From NCBI GenBank assembly GCA_027019045.1, contig JALUXI010000041.1:1-21405 (forward strand): 21,405 nt of DNA, given 5' to 3'. Below, piece by piece: positions 1-5,511 of this stretch (position 1 is its first letter; each line of letters begins with the position of its first letter). The notes under the pieces were generated by a model, which was given only the letters and a program-made list of their open reading frames with translations, was not told where the DNA came from and did no database searches. A program made the position numbers and the translations under genes. The DNA is from Piscirickettsiaceae bacterium (lineage in GTDB: Bacteria; Pseudomonadota; Gammaproteobacteria; Thiomicrospirales; Thiomicrospiraceae).

Positions 1-97
1 AGGTTCCAGATTGTTTAAGTAGTTGGTCTACAAGGGTGGTTTTTCCGTGGTCAACATGGGCGATAATGGCGATGTTGCGAATGTGATCTGTTTTCAT
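1..97 (-). CDS. typA: TypA/BipA translational GTPase, N-terminal fragment
   Basis: Only the first 32 codons are in the window; the gene runs off the left edge. The visible protein starts MKTDHIRNIAIIAHVDHGK and continues TTLVDQLLKQSGT. This is the G1/P-loop (AHVDHGKT) of translational GTPases, and the exact wording (RNIAIIAHVDHGKTTLVD followed by LLKQSGT) is that of TypA/BipA rather than LepA, EF-G or PrfC. TypA binds the ribosome and acts in assembly and in stress or cold adaptation. The ATG (95-97, minus) is preceded by an AGAGAGAT Shine-Dalgarno-like stretch. A leader of about 100 nt separates it from a good -10 at 208-213. Confidence 0.88.
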   Translation of the reverse strand, partial: MKTDHIRNIAIIAHVDHGKTTLVDQLLKQSGT

Positions 98-207
98 GTA
101 TCTCTCTGTATTGCAAGCCGATCAGCAAAGCTGAAATGTCTGGGCTGCAAAACAGAAAGATCCGTCCTTCGCAACCGCATGGCTTAGGTCTTAAAAAATG
201 AGGCAGT

Positions 208-213
208 ATTATA
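208..213 (-). promoter_or_regulatory. Candidate -10 box for typA
   Basis: On the minus strand this is a perfect TATAAT. No convincing -35 stands 17 bp upstream (the best is TACACG/TTACAC at 18-19 bp). It lies between the yafQ stop and the typA start, so it would give a leader of about 100 nt. It is a candidate on motif and position only. Confidence 0.35.
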
Positions 214-252
214 CTTGAAATGAAATGGGAGCGTGTAATTTGTTGAATGGCG

Positions 253-528
253 TTAAAAAAATTCACTATGGCTACCAATGCGAGCGAGTTGAAGTCGTCC
301 GTCTACTTGGCGATAGATAAGGACGGGATCAGGTTTAATATGGCAGTCTCGAAATCCCGACCAATTTCCAGAGAGCGGGTGGTCAACATATTTTTGCTCT
401 AGTGCTTCGCCTTGTTGGAGTTTAGCAATCACACTTCCCACTTCTACAATATCTGGAATAGGTCGTTTTAAAATCTTTTTGAAGTCTTTTTTAAATTGTG
501 TCGAATACTCAAGCGGGAAGCTGGTCAT
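253..528 (-). CDS. yafQ: YafQ-family type II toxin (RelE/ParE superfamily mRNA interferase)
   Basis: A 91-aa protein close to E. coli YafQ in length (92 aa) and pattern: N-terminal EYSTQFKKDFKKILKR, then DHPLSGNWSGFRDCHIKPD and a C-terminal GSHSEFF. The residues known to matter in YafQ (His in DHPL, His and Asp in DCHIKPD, the late His in GSHSEFF, and the terminal Phe) are all present. The tryptophan that follows the Asp in E. coli YafQ is proline here. YafQ cleaves translated mRNA in the ribosomal A site. I chose the ATG at 526-528; an in-frame TTG at 546 would add six residues not seen in the family. The start overlaps the 3' end of the antitoxin gene by 20 bp, indicating coupled translation. 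The motif match makes the family firm; activity is inferred. Confidence 0.88.
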   Translation of the reverse strand: MTSFPLEYSTQFKKDFKKILKRPIPDIVEVGSVIAKLQQGEALEQKYVDHPLSGNWSGFRDCHIKPDPVLIYRQVDGRLQLARIGSHSEFF

Positions 529-787
529 GGTGGTTGAGCTCTTCAATTAAAGCTTGAATATTGTCTGCTTTGTGCCCTTGATTTTGAATCAGTTCCCTCA
601 TGGCCGATTGGGTGGTGGCATTGGGTTGTGAGGATTTGAGTTCAAAGGGAATGCCACGATAGTTGATAACAGCTCGTGCAAAAAGTTTGATTGCTTGAGA
701 AGGGCTGAGTCCGATTTCTGCACAAATTTGCGAAAAGGCTTCTTTGGTTTCATGATCTATACGAGTGCTTAAAGTTTCTGTTTTCAT
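509..787 (-). CDS. dinJ: RelB/DinJ-family antitoxin
   Basis: A 92-aa protein starting MKTETLSTRIDHETKEAFSQ. The N-terminal ribbon-helix-helix pattern is that of DinJ/RelB antitoxins (TRID, a helix, then GLSPSQAIKLFARAVINYRGIPFEL). The C-terminal half is charged and probably wraps the YafQ toxin encoded just downstream. DinJ-type antitoxins also bind their own promoter, so this pair is expected to be autoregulated. The ATG at 785-787 is preferred over an upstream in-frame TTG (823) because the family pattern begins here and an AGAGA stretch precedes it. I saw no clear LexA box in the 65-bp gap upstream, unlike the E. coli dinJ-yafQ operon. Confidence 0.87.
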   Translation of the reverse strand: MKTETLSTRIDHETKEAFSQICAEIGLSPSQAIKLFARAVINYRGIPFELKSSQPNATTQSAMRELIQNQGHKADNIQALIEELNHHDQLPA

Positions 788-852
788 GGCGTGCGTCTCT
801 ATTTGTGTAACAATGTGAGACAAATTTTAACAATTTTTTGAGTTCTTATGGG

Positions 853-1704
853 TTATTTAGGAGGCTGGGGGGATATACCTAGCTTTTTGCAGGCTTCGAC
901 ATAGAGTGGATAGACTTTTTGGGCGAATTTTTGTAGGTCTTTCATTCGACTTTTATTGGAGGGGTGGGTACTGAGGAGTTCGGGTGGGGCGTTTTTGGCG
1001 ATTTTGGACATTTTTTCCCACACTTTTACGGCAGCGAATGGGTTGTAGCCAGCGCGGGCAGCGAGTTCGACGCCAATGCGGTCGGCTTCTCGTTCGTGGA
1101 TGCGACTGAAAGGGAGGGTGAAGGTGACATCGGTGATAAGATTGACCGCATCTAAGTAGGGGCCTTTGATCCCCGTGCCAAGCGCGACGGCTTGAAGCCC
1201 AAACTGTTTGAGCATGGCTTCTGAGGCTCTTTCTCGGCCGTGCTCTCGTAAGGCATGAGCGATTTCATGACCCATGATGGCAGCCAGTTCGGCATCGGTG
1301 AGTTTGAGTTTTTTGATAATGCCGCTGTACACGACGATTTTACCGCCTGGCATACACCAAGCATTGAGCTCGGGGGAGTCGATGACATTGATTTCCCAAT
1401 CCCATTTGGGGGCATCTTTGCGAAAAACGGCGGTTTGGGGAATGAGGCGTTTGGCAATGGCTCTGACACGGGCAGTCATTTTGGGATCGGGGTTGAGTGT
1501 CCCCGATTTTTTGGCTTTGGCGAGGATTTGTGCATAGGCCTTTTCGGCGTTCTGTTCCATCTCTTTTTCGGAAACGATGAGCAGTTGAGAGCGTTGCACG
1601 CCGACTAGGCCACTTTTGGTGGTTTGGCTGGCACAGCCAAAGAGTCCGCTGCTTAGAAGAGGGATGAGAAGGAGGGATAAAAAGATTTTTTGAAGACTTT
1701 TCAT
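853..1704 (-). CDS. M48-family metallopeptidase, predicted outer-membrane lipoprotein (LoiP/YggG-like)
   Basis: The 283-aa protein opens with a lipoprotein signal (hydrophobic residues 7-22, lipobox LFGC with Cys24). Residue +2 is Ala, which fits outer-membrane sorting. The zinc metallopeptidase core carries HEIAH at 146-150 and the third ligand in the ExxAD motif, with Glu204 (HEREAD). Upstream, INVIDSPELNAWCMPGGKIVVYSG is the usual M48 substrate-cleft strand. E. coli LoiP (252 aa) and similar periplasmic M48 proteases are about this size and help in envelope protein quality control; the exact substrate here is unknown. The ATG at 1704 lacks a good Shine-Dalgarno but starts the signal peptide correctly. 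It follows, in the same direction, the yjfB-like gene and its terminator-like hairpin. Confidence 0.87.
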   Translation of the reverse strand: MKSLQKIFLSLLLIPLLSSGLFGCASQTTKSGLVGVQRSQLLIVSEKEMEQNAEKAYAQILAKAKKSGTLNPDPKMTARVRAIAKRLIPQTAVFRKDAPKWDWEINVIDSPELNAWCMPGGKIVVYSGIIKKLKLTDAELAAIMGHEIAHALREHGRERASEAMLKQFGLQAVALGTGIKGPYLDAVNLITDVTFTLPFSRIHEREADRIGVELAARAGYNPFAAVKVWEKMSKIAKNAPPELLSTHPSNKSRMKDLQKFAQKVYPLYVEACKKLGISPQPPK

Positions 1705-1749
1705 ACCGCTATTTTACCGAATTGCCAGAAAAAGCGGCAAAAATTCTAA

Positions 1750-1795
1750 AATCCCCAGTCCTGCTTGTTCAAAATGGGCAGCGGGACTGAGGATT
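1750..1795 (-). terminator. Hairpin built from two copies of the dispersed ATCCCCAGTCC motif, terminator-like
   Basis: Arms 1750-1765 and 1780-1795 pair at 14 of 16 positions, with one G-U wobble possible. The loop is 14 nt. The left arm is part of AAAATCCCCAGTCCTGCTTG (1748-1767), which is identical over 20 bp to the right arm of the hairpin at 9522-9573. Read on the minus strand it follows the yjfB-like stop codon and is trailed by TTTTAGAATTTTTG, so it can act as that gene's terminator. It may also be a member of a genome-wide repeat family (see findings). Confidence 0.6.
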
Positions 1796-1815
1796 CTGAC
1801 AAATGATTAACAATT

Positions 1816-2034
1816 TTATGCGGTTGTGTTGATATGGTTGCCAAGATTCGGTGGCAATCCCTGTGTCGTGGGTTGAGGACTGGGGATGGCTTGAATCAAT
1901 TGCAAGGCATTGGCGGTTTGTTGATCCAGTGCTTTTTTAAAGACGGTGGTTTGTACTTCTGATAAGGTACTTGCTTGTTGTTGTGCATAGGCAGCAGAGA
2001 CGGCACCATTGGCTGAAATATTAGAAATGTCCAT
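1816..2034 (-). CDS. YjfB-family putative motility protein
   Basis: A 72-aa protein starting MDISNISANGAVSAAYAQQQ and continuing VQTTVFKKALDQQTANALQLIQAIPSPQ, ending near LGNHINTTA. This is the layout of the YjfB putative motility family: MDI start, a V-(S/T)-x-x-V-x-KKALD helix, a short LLQ-type helix, then a Pro-rich tail. The family is small and of unknown mechanism. An AAGGAG Shine-Dalgarno sits at 2042-2047. The promoter upstream matches the flagellar sigma factor FliA closely (2070-2096), which supports a motility role independently of the protein match. The IPSP codons are one copy of the dispersed ATCCCCAGTCC motif (1877-1887). Confidence 0.78.
   Translation of the reverse strand: MDISNISANGAVSAAYAQQQASTLSEVQTTVFKKALDQQTANALQLIQAIPSPQPTTQGLPPNLGNHINTTA
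1877..1887 (-). repeat. Dispersed motif ATCCCCAGTCC, copy inside the yjfB-like gene
   Basis: An exact 11-bp core match on the minus strand inside coding sequence, where it encodes Ile-Pro-Ser-Pro. It lies 82 bp from the hairpin that holds two further copies. Confidence 0.6.
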
Positions 2035-2069
2035 GTTGTTCTCCTTGTTTTGGATTGGGGGTATAGAGG

Positions 2070-2096
2070 TTATCGACCGATTTTTTATGAACTTTA
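2070..2096 (-). promoter_or_regulatory. Sigma-28 (FliA)-type promoter for the yjfB-like gene
   Basis: On the minus strand the sequence is TAAAGTTC (2089-2096), an 11-bp spacer, then GTCGATAA (2070-2077). The FliA consensus is TAAAGTTT-N11-GCCGATAA, so 14 of 16 positions match with the exact spacing. Transcription would start about 25 bp upstream of the yjfB-like ATG. Motif and gene function agree. Confidence 0.72.
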
Positions 2097-2111
2097 ATCT
2101 TTTTTTACAGG

Positions 2112-2137
2112 GTTGAAATTTGAATTTCTGCCCATAT
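2112..2137 (+). promoter_or_regulatory. Sigma-32 (RpoH)-type heat-shock promoter for the J-protein gene
   Basis: GTTGAAA (2112-2118) is followed by a 12-bp spacer and CCCATAT (2131-2137). The RpoH consensus is CTTGAAA, a spacer of about 11-16 bp, then CCCATNT; 13 of the 14 consensus positions hold. It lies about 40 bp before the ATG of a DnaJ-domain gene, where a heat-shock promoter would be expected. Confidence 0.65.
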
Positions 2138-2176
2138 TTAACAGGGCATTCAGAATAACAAAAGGAATCGGGATAG

Positions 2177-3118
2177 ATGGAATATAAGGATTATTATCAA
2201 ATTTTAGGGGTTGATCGGGGTGCAAGTGAAGCGGAGATTAAGAAAGCCTACCGCAAGTTAGCGGCAAAATATCACCCAGATAAACCCACTGGAGATGAAG
2301 AGAAGTTTAAGGAGATTAGCGAAGCCTATGAAGTGCTGAGCGATCCTGAGAAGAAACAGATGTATGATCAGTTTGGGAGTACGGGCGGCTTCCAAGGGGG
2401 GCAGCAGTTTGACCCGAATGATTTTGGCTTTGGTGGCTTTGGAGGCGGTCAAGCAGGGGGTGCAGATTTTAGCGACTTTTTTGAATCGTTATTTGGAGGC
2501 GGTCGAGGCGGCTTTAATGGCTTCGGGGGCGCTGGAGGCGGCTATGGTGGTCGGAGCTTCCAGCAGCGAGGCGAAGATCAGGTAGTGAAAATTTTGGTGC
2601 CACTGGAGGATGCGGTCAATGGTGCGGAAAGAACTTTGAATTTGCAGGTGCCGATCCAAGATGCCTCTGGTCGTGTGATCAATAAGCAGAAGACGATTAA
2701 GGTGAAAATTCCTGCTGGGGTGAAGCAGGGGCAACGGATTCGCTTGGCTGGACAGGGAGCGCCAGGTTATGGTGGAGGTGCAAATGGTGATTTGTACTTG
2801 GAGATTGATTTGCAGAAGCATCCACTGTTCCGTGTAGAAGGTGAGGATGTTTATTTAGACTTGCCTGTCACGCCTTGGGAAGCGGCTTTGGGGGCGAAGA
2901 TTGAAGTGCCGACCTTAAAAGGCAAAGTGAAAATGAATATTCCAGCAGGTAGTCAGTCTGGCGCTAAGTTGCGAATTAAAGGTCGTGGTTTAGGGAAACA
3001 TGGCAACCAGTATGTTGTGGTGCAAATTCATACGCCACCAGCGACTACGGAAGAACGGAAGCAGTTCTATGAAGAGATGGCAGAGAAGATGCCATTTAAT
3101 CCTCGATCACACTTCTAA
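2177..3118 (+). CDS. cbpA: CbpA/DnaJ-type co-chaperone (J domain, no zinc finger)
   Basis: The 313-aa protein starts with a J domain (residues 4-67, HPD at 33-35) that stimulates DnaK ATPase. A Gly/Phe-rich linker follows (about 69-127, many GGFGG and FGG units), then two C-terminal beta-sandwich substrate-binding domains (about 133-215 and 218-290, with IPAGVKQGQRIRL and IPAGSQSGAKLRI). The Cys-rich zinc finger of true DnaJ is absent, so this is a class B J protein like E. coli CbpA (306 aa). In enterics cbpA is followed by cbpM, which encodes its inhibitor; no such gene follows here, as a strong terminator lies 22 bp downstream. AAGGAA at 2162-2167 serves as Shine-Dalgarno. A sigma-32-like promoter precedes it. 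Confidence 0.9.
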   Translation: MEYKDYYQILGVDRGASEAEIKKAYRKLAAKYHPDKPTGDEEKFKEISEAYEVLSDPEKKQMYDQFGSTGGFQGGQQFDPNDFGFGGFGGGQAGGADFSDFFESLFGGGRGGFNGFGGAGGGYGGRSFQQRGEDQVVKILVPLEDAVNGAERTLNLQVPIQDASGRVINKQKTIKVKIPAGVKQGQRIRLAGQGAPGYGGGANGDLYLEIDLQKHPLFRVEGEDVYLDLPVTPWEAALGAKIEVPTLKGKVKMNIPAGSQSGAKLRIKGRGLGKHGNQYVVVQIHTPPATTEERKQFYEEMAEKMPFNPRSHF

Positions 3119-3139
3119 GTAGTTGCCAAAAGGCAAAAT

Positions 3140-3165
3140 AAAAGCCCTCTTCGGAGGGCTTTTTT
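3140..3165 (+). terminator. Intrinsic terminator of the J-protein gene, probably bidirectional
   Basis: Arms AAAAGCCCTC (3140-3149) and GAGGGCTTTT (3154-3163) enclose a TTCG tetraloop and are followed by Ts. On the opposite strand the same hairpin is followed by TTTTATTTTGCC, so it can also stop the convergent PilZ gene. Confidence 0.88.
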
Positions 3166-3176
3166 GTATGTGAGAA

Positions 3177-3527
3177 TTATGCAGAAGCCAATTTGTCGAA
3201 GAGCTCAATATACTCTTCAGTGGGGGTTTCAAGCTCGACACCGATGTGTTTTTCTGGAAAGAGGTCGATACAGTGTTTGACTTCGGCTTTGAATTGAAAG
3301 TCATGATAAAGTTTTTGATCTTCAGGGACTTCAAAGTGAACCTCAATTCGATCATTGGGGTTGAGGGGGGCATAGCAGACAAAGCCAATACCATGAAGGG
3401 AAAGGTCTGTTATGGTAGCGGTATTTTGTTTATCGTTGACATATATCGTGATGGGGCGGTTAAAGGGAATTCGGGTATGGCGACGCTTTTCCTCAATCGC
3501 TTTCTGTTCGGCTAGGCTGAGTGTCAT
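3177..3527 (-). CDS. PilZ-domain protein (cyclic-di-GMP binding)
   Basis: A 116-aa single-domain PilZ protein. Both ligand motifs are visible: RxxxR at residues 15-19 (RRHTR) and DxSxxG at 41-46 (DLSLHG). A beta-barrel with the strand FKAEVKHCIDLFPEKHIGVELE follows. Such proteins are cytoplasmic receptors that carry the c-di-GMP signal to flagella, pili or polysaccharide synthesis; the target here cannot be named. AGAGAGGAAACC before the ATG is a good Shine-Dalgarno. It converges on the J-protein gene and is divergent from the carbonic anhydrase operon. A c-di-GMP hydrolase-type protein (HD-GYP) is encoded at the far end of the window. Confidence 0.9.
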   Translation of the reverse strand: MTLSLAEQKAIEEKRRHTRIPFNRPITIYVNDKQNTATITDLSLHGIGFVCYAPLNPNDRIEVHFEVPEDQKLYHDFQFKAEVKHCIDLFPEKHIGVELETPTEEYIELFDKLASA

Positions 3528-3582
3528 GGTTTCCTCTCTTATTTTTTATACAGGACTATTGTAATATAGAGTGTCATGGTTT
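3519..3582. repeat. 14-bp direct repeat, 50 bp apart, over the PilZ start codon
   Basis: GAGTGTCATGGTTT occurs at 3519-3532 and exactly again at 3569-3582. The first copy contains the PilZ start codon (CAT at 3525-3527); the second lies in the promoter region. It may be a small duplication or a paired binding site. Confidence 0.5.
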
Positions 3583-3641
3583 TAATTATTTGATTGATAA
3601 AAGTTATAGATTGACAATAAGTTTTCTTTATGGAGGTTGAG

Positions 3642-4169
3642 GTGAGTATTCGTCAGTATAAAAACTGGATACCAAAGGTGGCAGAGTCCGCCTGGATAGA
3701 TGATTCAGCAGTGGTGATTGGTCGGTGTGAGTTGGCGGAGAAGGTGAGTATTTGGCCGAATGCAACCTTACGAGGGGATGTAAATGATATTGTGATAGGG
3801 GCGCGTTCGAATATTCAAGATGGTGTGGTAGTACATACAACTCATGAGTCTGCGGTAAGTAAAGGGTCGAAATGTATTGTGGGAGCAGATGTGACGGTAG
3901 GGCATAATGCGGTGTTGCATGGTTGTATCATTGAAGATGAGTGTTTAATTGGCATGGGGGCAGTGGTGCTGGATAATGCGGTGGTGCAGAAGCATGTATT
4001 GGTCGGGGCGAATAGTTTAGTGCCGCCTGGTAAGGTGCTGGAGAGTGGCTACCTTTATGTGGGCTCTCCTGTCAAAAAGGCACGCCCTTTAACGGATGAG
4101 GAGAAGGCATTTTTTAAATATTCGGCGCAACACTATGTCGAGTTGAAGCAGGATTATCAAGAGGCATAA
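3642..4169 (+). CDS. Gamma-carbonic-anhydrase family protein (YrdA-like, left-handed beta-helix)
   Basis: A 175-aa protein aligning along its length with E. coli YrdA: DDSAVVIG, IWPNATLRGDVNDIVIGARSNIQDG, HTTHES, GADVTVGHNAVLHGC, and the tail ESGYLYVGSPVK. Hexapeptide repeats build a left-handed beta-helix trimer. His65 (or His68), His88 and His93 fit the metal site of gamma-class carbonic anhydrases, though many YrdA-type members show no proven CO2 hydration. I chose GTG at 3642 because GGAGG (3632-3636) lies 5 bp before it. An ATG at 3630 overlaps that Shine-Dalgarno and has none of its own; it would add four residues. It forms an operon with the membrane protein that starts 3 bp downstream. 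Confidence 0.88.
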   Translation: MSIRQYKNWIPKVAESAWIDDSAVVIGRCELAEKVSIWPNATLRGDVNDIVIGARSNIQDGVVVHTTHESAVSKGSKCIVGADVTVGHNAVLHGCIIEDECLIGMGAVVLDNAVVQKHVLVGANSLVPPGKVLESGYLYVGSPVKKARPLTDEEKAFFKYSAQHYVELKQDYQEA

Positions 4170-4172
4170 AGA

Positions 4173-5438
4173 ATGATTATTTTACATGAAGCTTTGTGGG
4201 CGCAATTGGCTGTGGTGCTGATGTTGAGCTTTTTGACGGGTTCAGAGTTGCGAACCTATCAGTTGAAATATCACACTCAAGGCAATGAGCTGTTTTTCGG
4301 GACTGTTCGCACAATGAGTTTGACGGGGTTGATGGGGGCGGTGTTTTATCTGCTTAATCCTACGCTCTTTTTGCTGGGTTATGGGGCGTTGATTGCGCTC
4401 TTTTTGGTGTTGTATTGGCATCGTTTGCAGCGGCAACATAGTAGTTTGCTCTCTTTTTTGGTCTGGAGTTTGACCTATGCTTATGGTCCGATGGTGATGA
4501 CACAGCCTTTTTGGTTGGTGGCCTCGGTGTTTGTATTGATTGTGCTGTTATTGAATGCAAAGGAGTCTATCAATGCGTGGTCTGAAAAAATTTCCAATGA
4601 GGAGTTGACGACCTTTGCTAAATTGATGCTATTAAGTGTGGTGATCTTGCCACTGCTACCTCATAAGAATATCAATGAATGGGTGCCGGTGAGTCCTTTT
4701 AAGGTGTGGTTTGCAGTGGTGGTGGTCTCCACGATCTCTTATTTAGGGTATGTGTTTCAAAAATATTTTTTCCAAAACCAAGGGGTGTTGGTGACGGGTA
4801 TTTTTGGTGGACTTTACTCTTCGACGGCGACCACAGTGGTCTTGGCGAGAAAATCCCTGGAAGAGCCGAGAGTGAGTTATAAGATGACAGCGGCCATTTT
4901 GATTGCAACTGCTTTGATGTATTTCCGTTTGTGGGTAATTGCCGCGGTTTTTCAGTGGGCAGTGGCTTGGATCTTATTGCCTTATTTGGTTGGATTAGGA
5001 GTGTTGACGGTGGTGATTTCTATGGTTTATTTAGAAATGGAGCGCCGTACAGGTGCCAAAAAGGTGGTGCATAATACCAAGATGCAGAACCCGCTAGAGT
5101 TGAAGGTGGCGTTTATTTTTGCAGGGTTGTTTGTTTTAATGGCGGTTCTAACACAGGTGGTGATGCATTTTTGGGGAGATGCGGGGGTGAAGTATCTCTC
5201 CTTGATTGTGGGCTTTACCGATATTGATCCTTTTGTGCTGTCACTATTGAATGGGCAATATCATACGCCTATGGTGATGATTGCAGGGGCGATTCTGATT
5301 GCAGCCGGCTCTAACAATATGCTCAAAGCGGTCTATGCATGGACGCTGGGAGAACCGAGAGCAGGGCATTTTTCAGCCTATTGGTTGGTGGCTTTAGGTG
5401 TGTTGAGTATAGGGCTTGGCTGGTGGATGATGAGTTGA
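4173..5438 (+). CDS. DUF4010 / MgtC-SapB-like polytopic membrane protein
   Basis: A 421-aa inner-membrane protein with about 11-12 hydrophobic segments. The N-terminal block (LLSFLTGSELRTYQLKY, then GTVRTMSLTGLMGA) is the MgtC/SapB-like fold, and the C-terminal half contains GLYSSTATTVVLARKS, the hallmark of DUF4010. The function of this fused form is unknown; MgtC itself modulates ATP synthase or Mg2+ homeostasis in enterobacteria, which need not apply. It starts 3 bp after the carbonic anhydrase stop, with GAGG just before, so the two are co-transcribed. A shared role in inorganic carbon or ion balance is only a guess from this pairing. A terminator follows 30 bp after the stop. Confidence 0.82.
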   Translation: MIILHEALWAQLAVVLMLSFLTGSELRTYQLKYHTQGNELFFGTVRTMSLTGLMGAVFYLLNPTLFLLGYGALIALFLVLYWHRLQRQHSSLLSFLVWSLTYAYGPMVMTQPFWLVASVFVLIVLLLNAKESINAWSEKISNEELTTFAKLMLLSVVILPLLPHKNINEWVPVSPFKVWFAVVVVSTISYLGYVFQKYFFQNQGVLVTGIFGGLYSSTATTVVLARKSLEEPRVSYKMTAAILIATALMYFRLWVIAAVFQWAVAWILLPYLVGLGVLTVVISMVYLEMERRTGAKKVVHNTKMQNPLELKVAFIFAGLFVLMAVLTQVVMHFWGDAGVKYLSLIVGFTDIDPFVLSLLNGQYHTPMVMIAGAILIAAGSNNMLKAVYAWTLGEPRAGHFSAYWLVALGVLSIGLGWWMMS

Positions 5439-5468
5439 AGAGGGCAGCTTTGAAATAAAGGAAAATAT

Positions 5469-5490
5469 AAGGGGCTTTAGCCCCTTTTTT
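5469..5490 (+). terminator. Intrinsic terminator of the carbonic anhydrase-DUF4010 operon
   Basis: AAGGGGC (5469-5475), loop TTTA, GCCCCTT (5480-5486), then a run of Ts to 5490. It lies in the 73-bp gap between two convergent genes. Confidence 0.85.
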
Positions 5491-5511
5491 ACTGTCTGCT
5501 CGAGTAGGCGT

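Noticed and set aside
51..278. 75-aa minus-strand reading frame upstream of typA
   Set aside because: It overlaps the typA start in another frame and resembles no protein family.
2177..3118. True DnaJ
   Set aside because: No Cys-rich zinc-finger repeats lie between the Gly/Phe region and the C-terminal domains.
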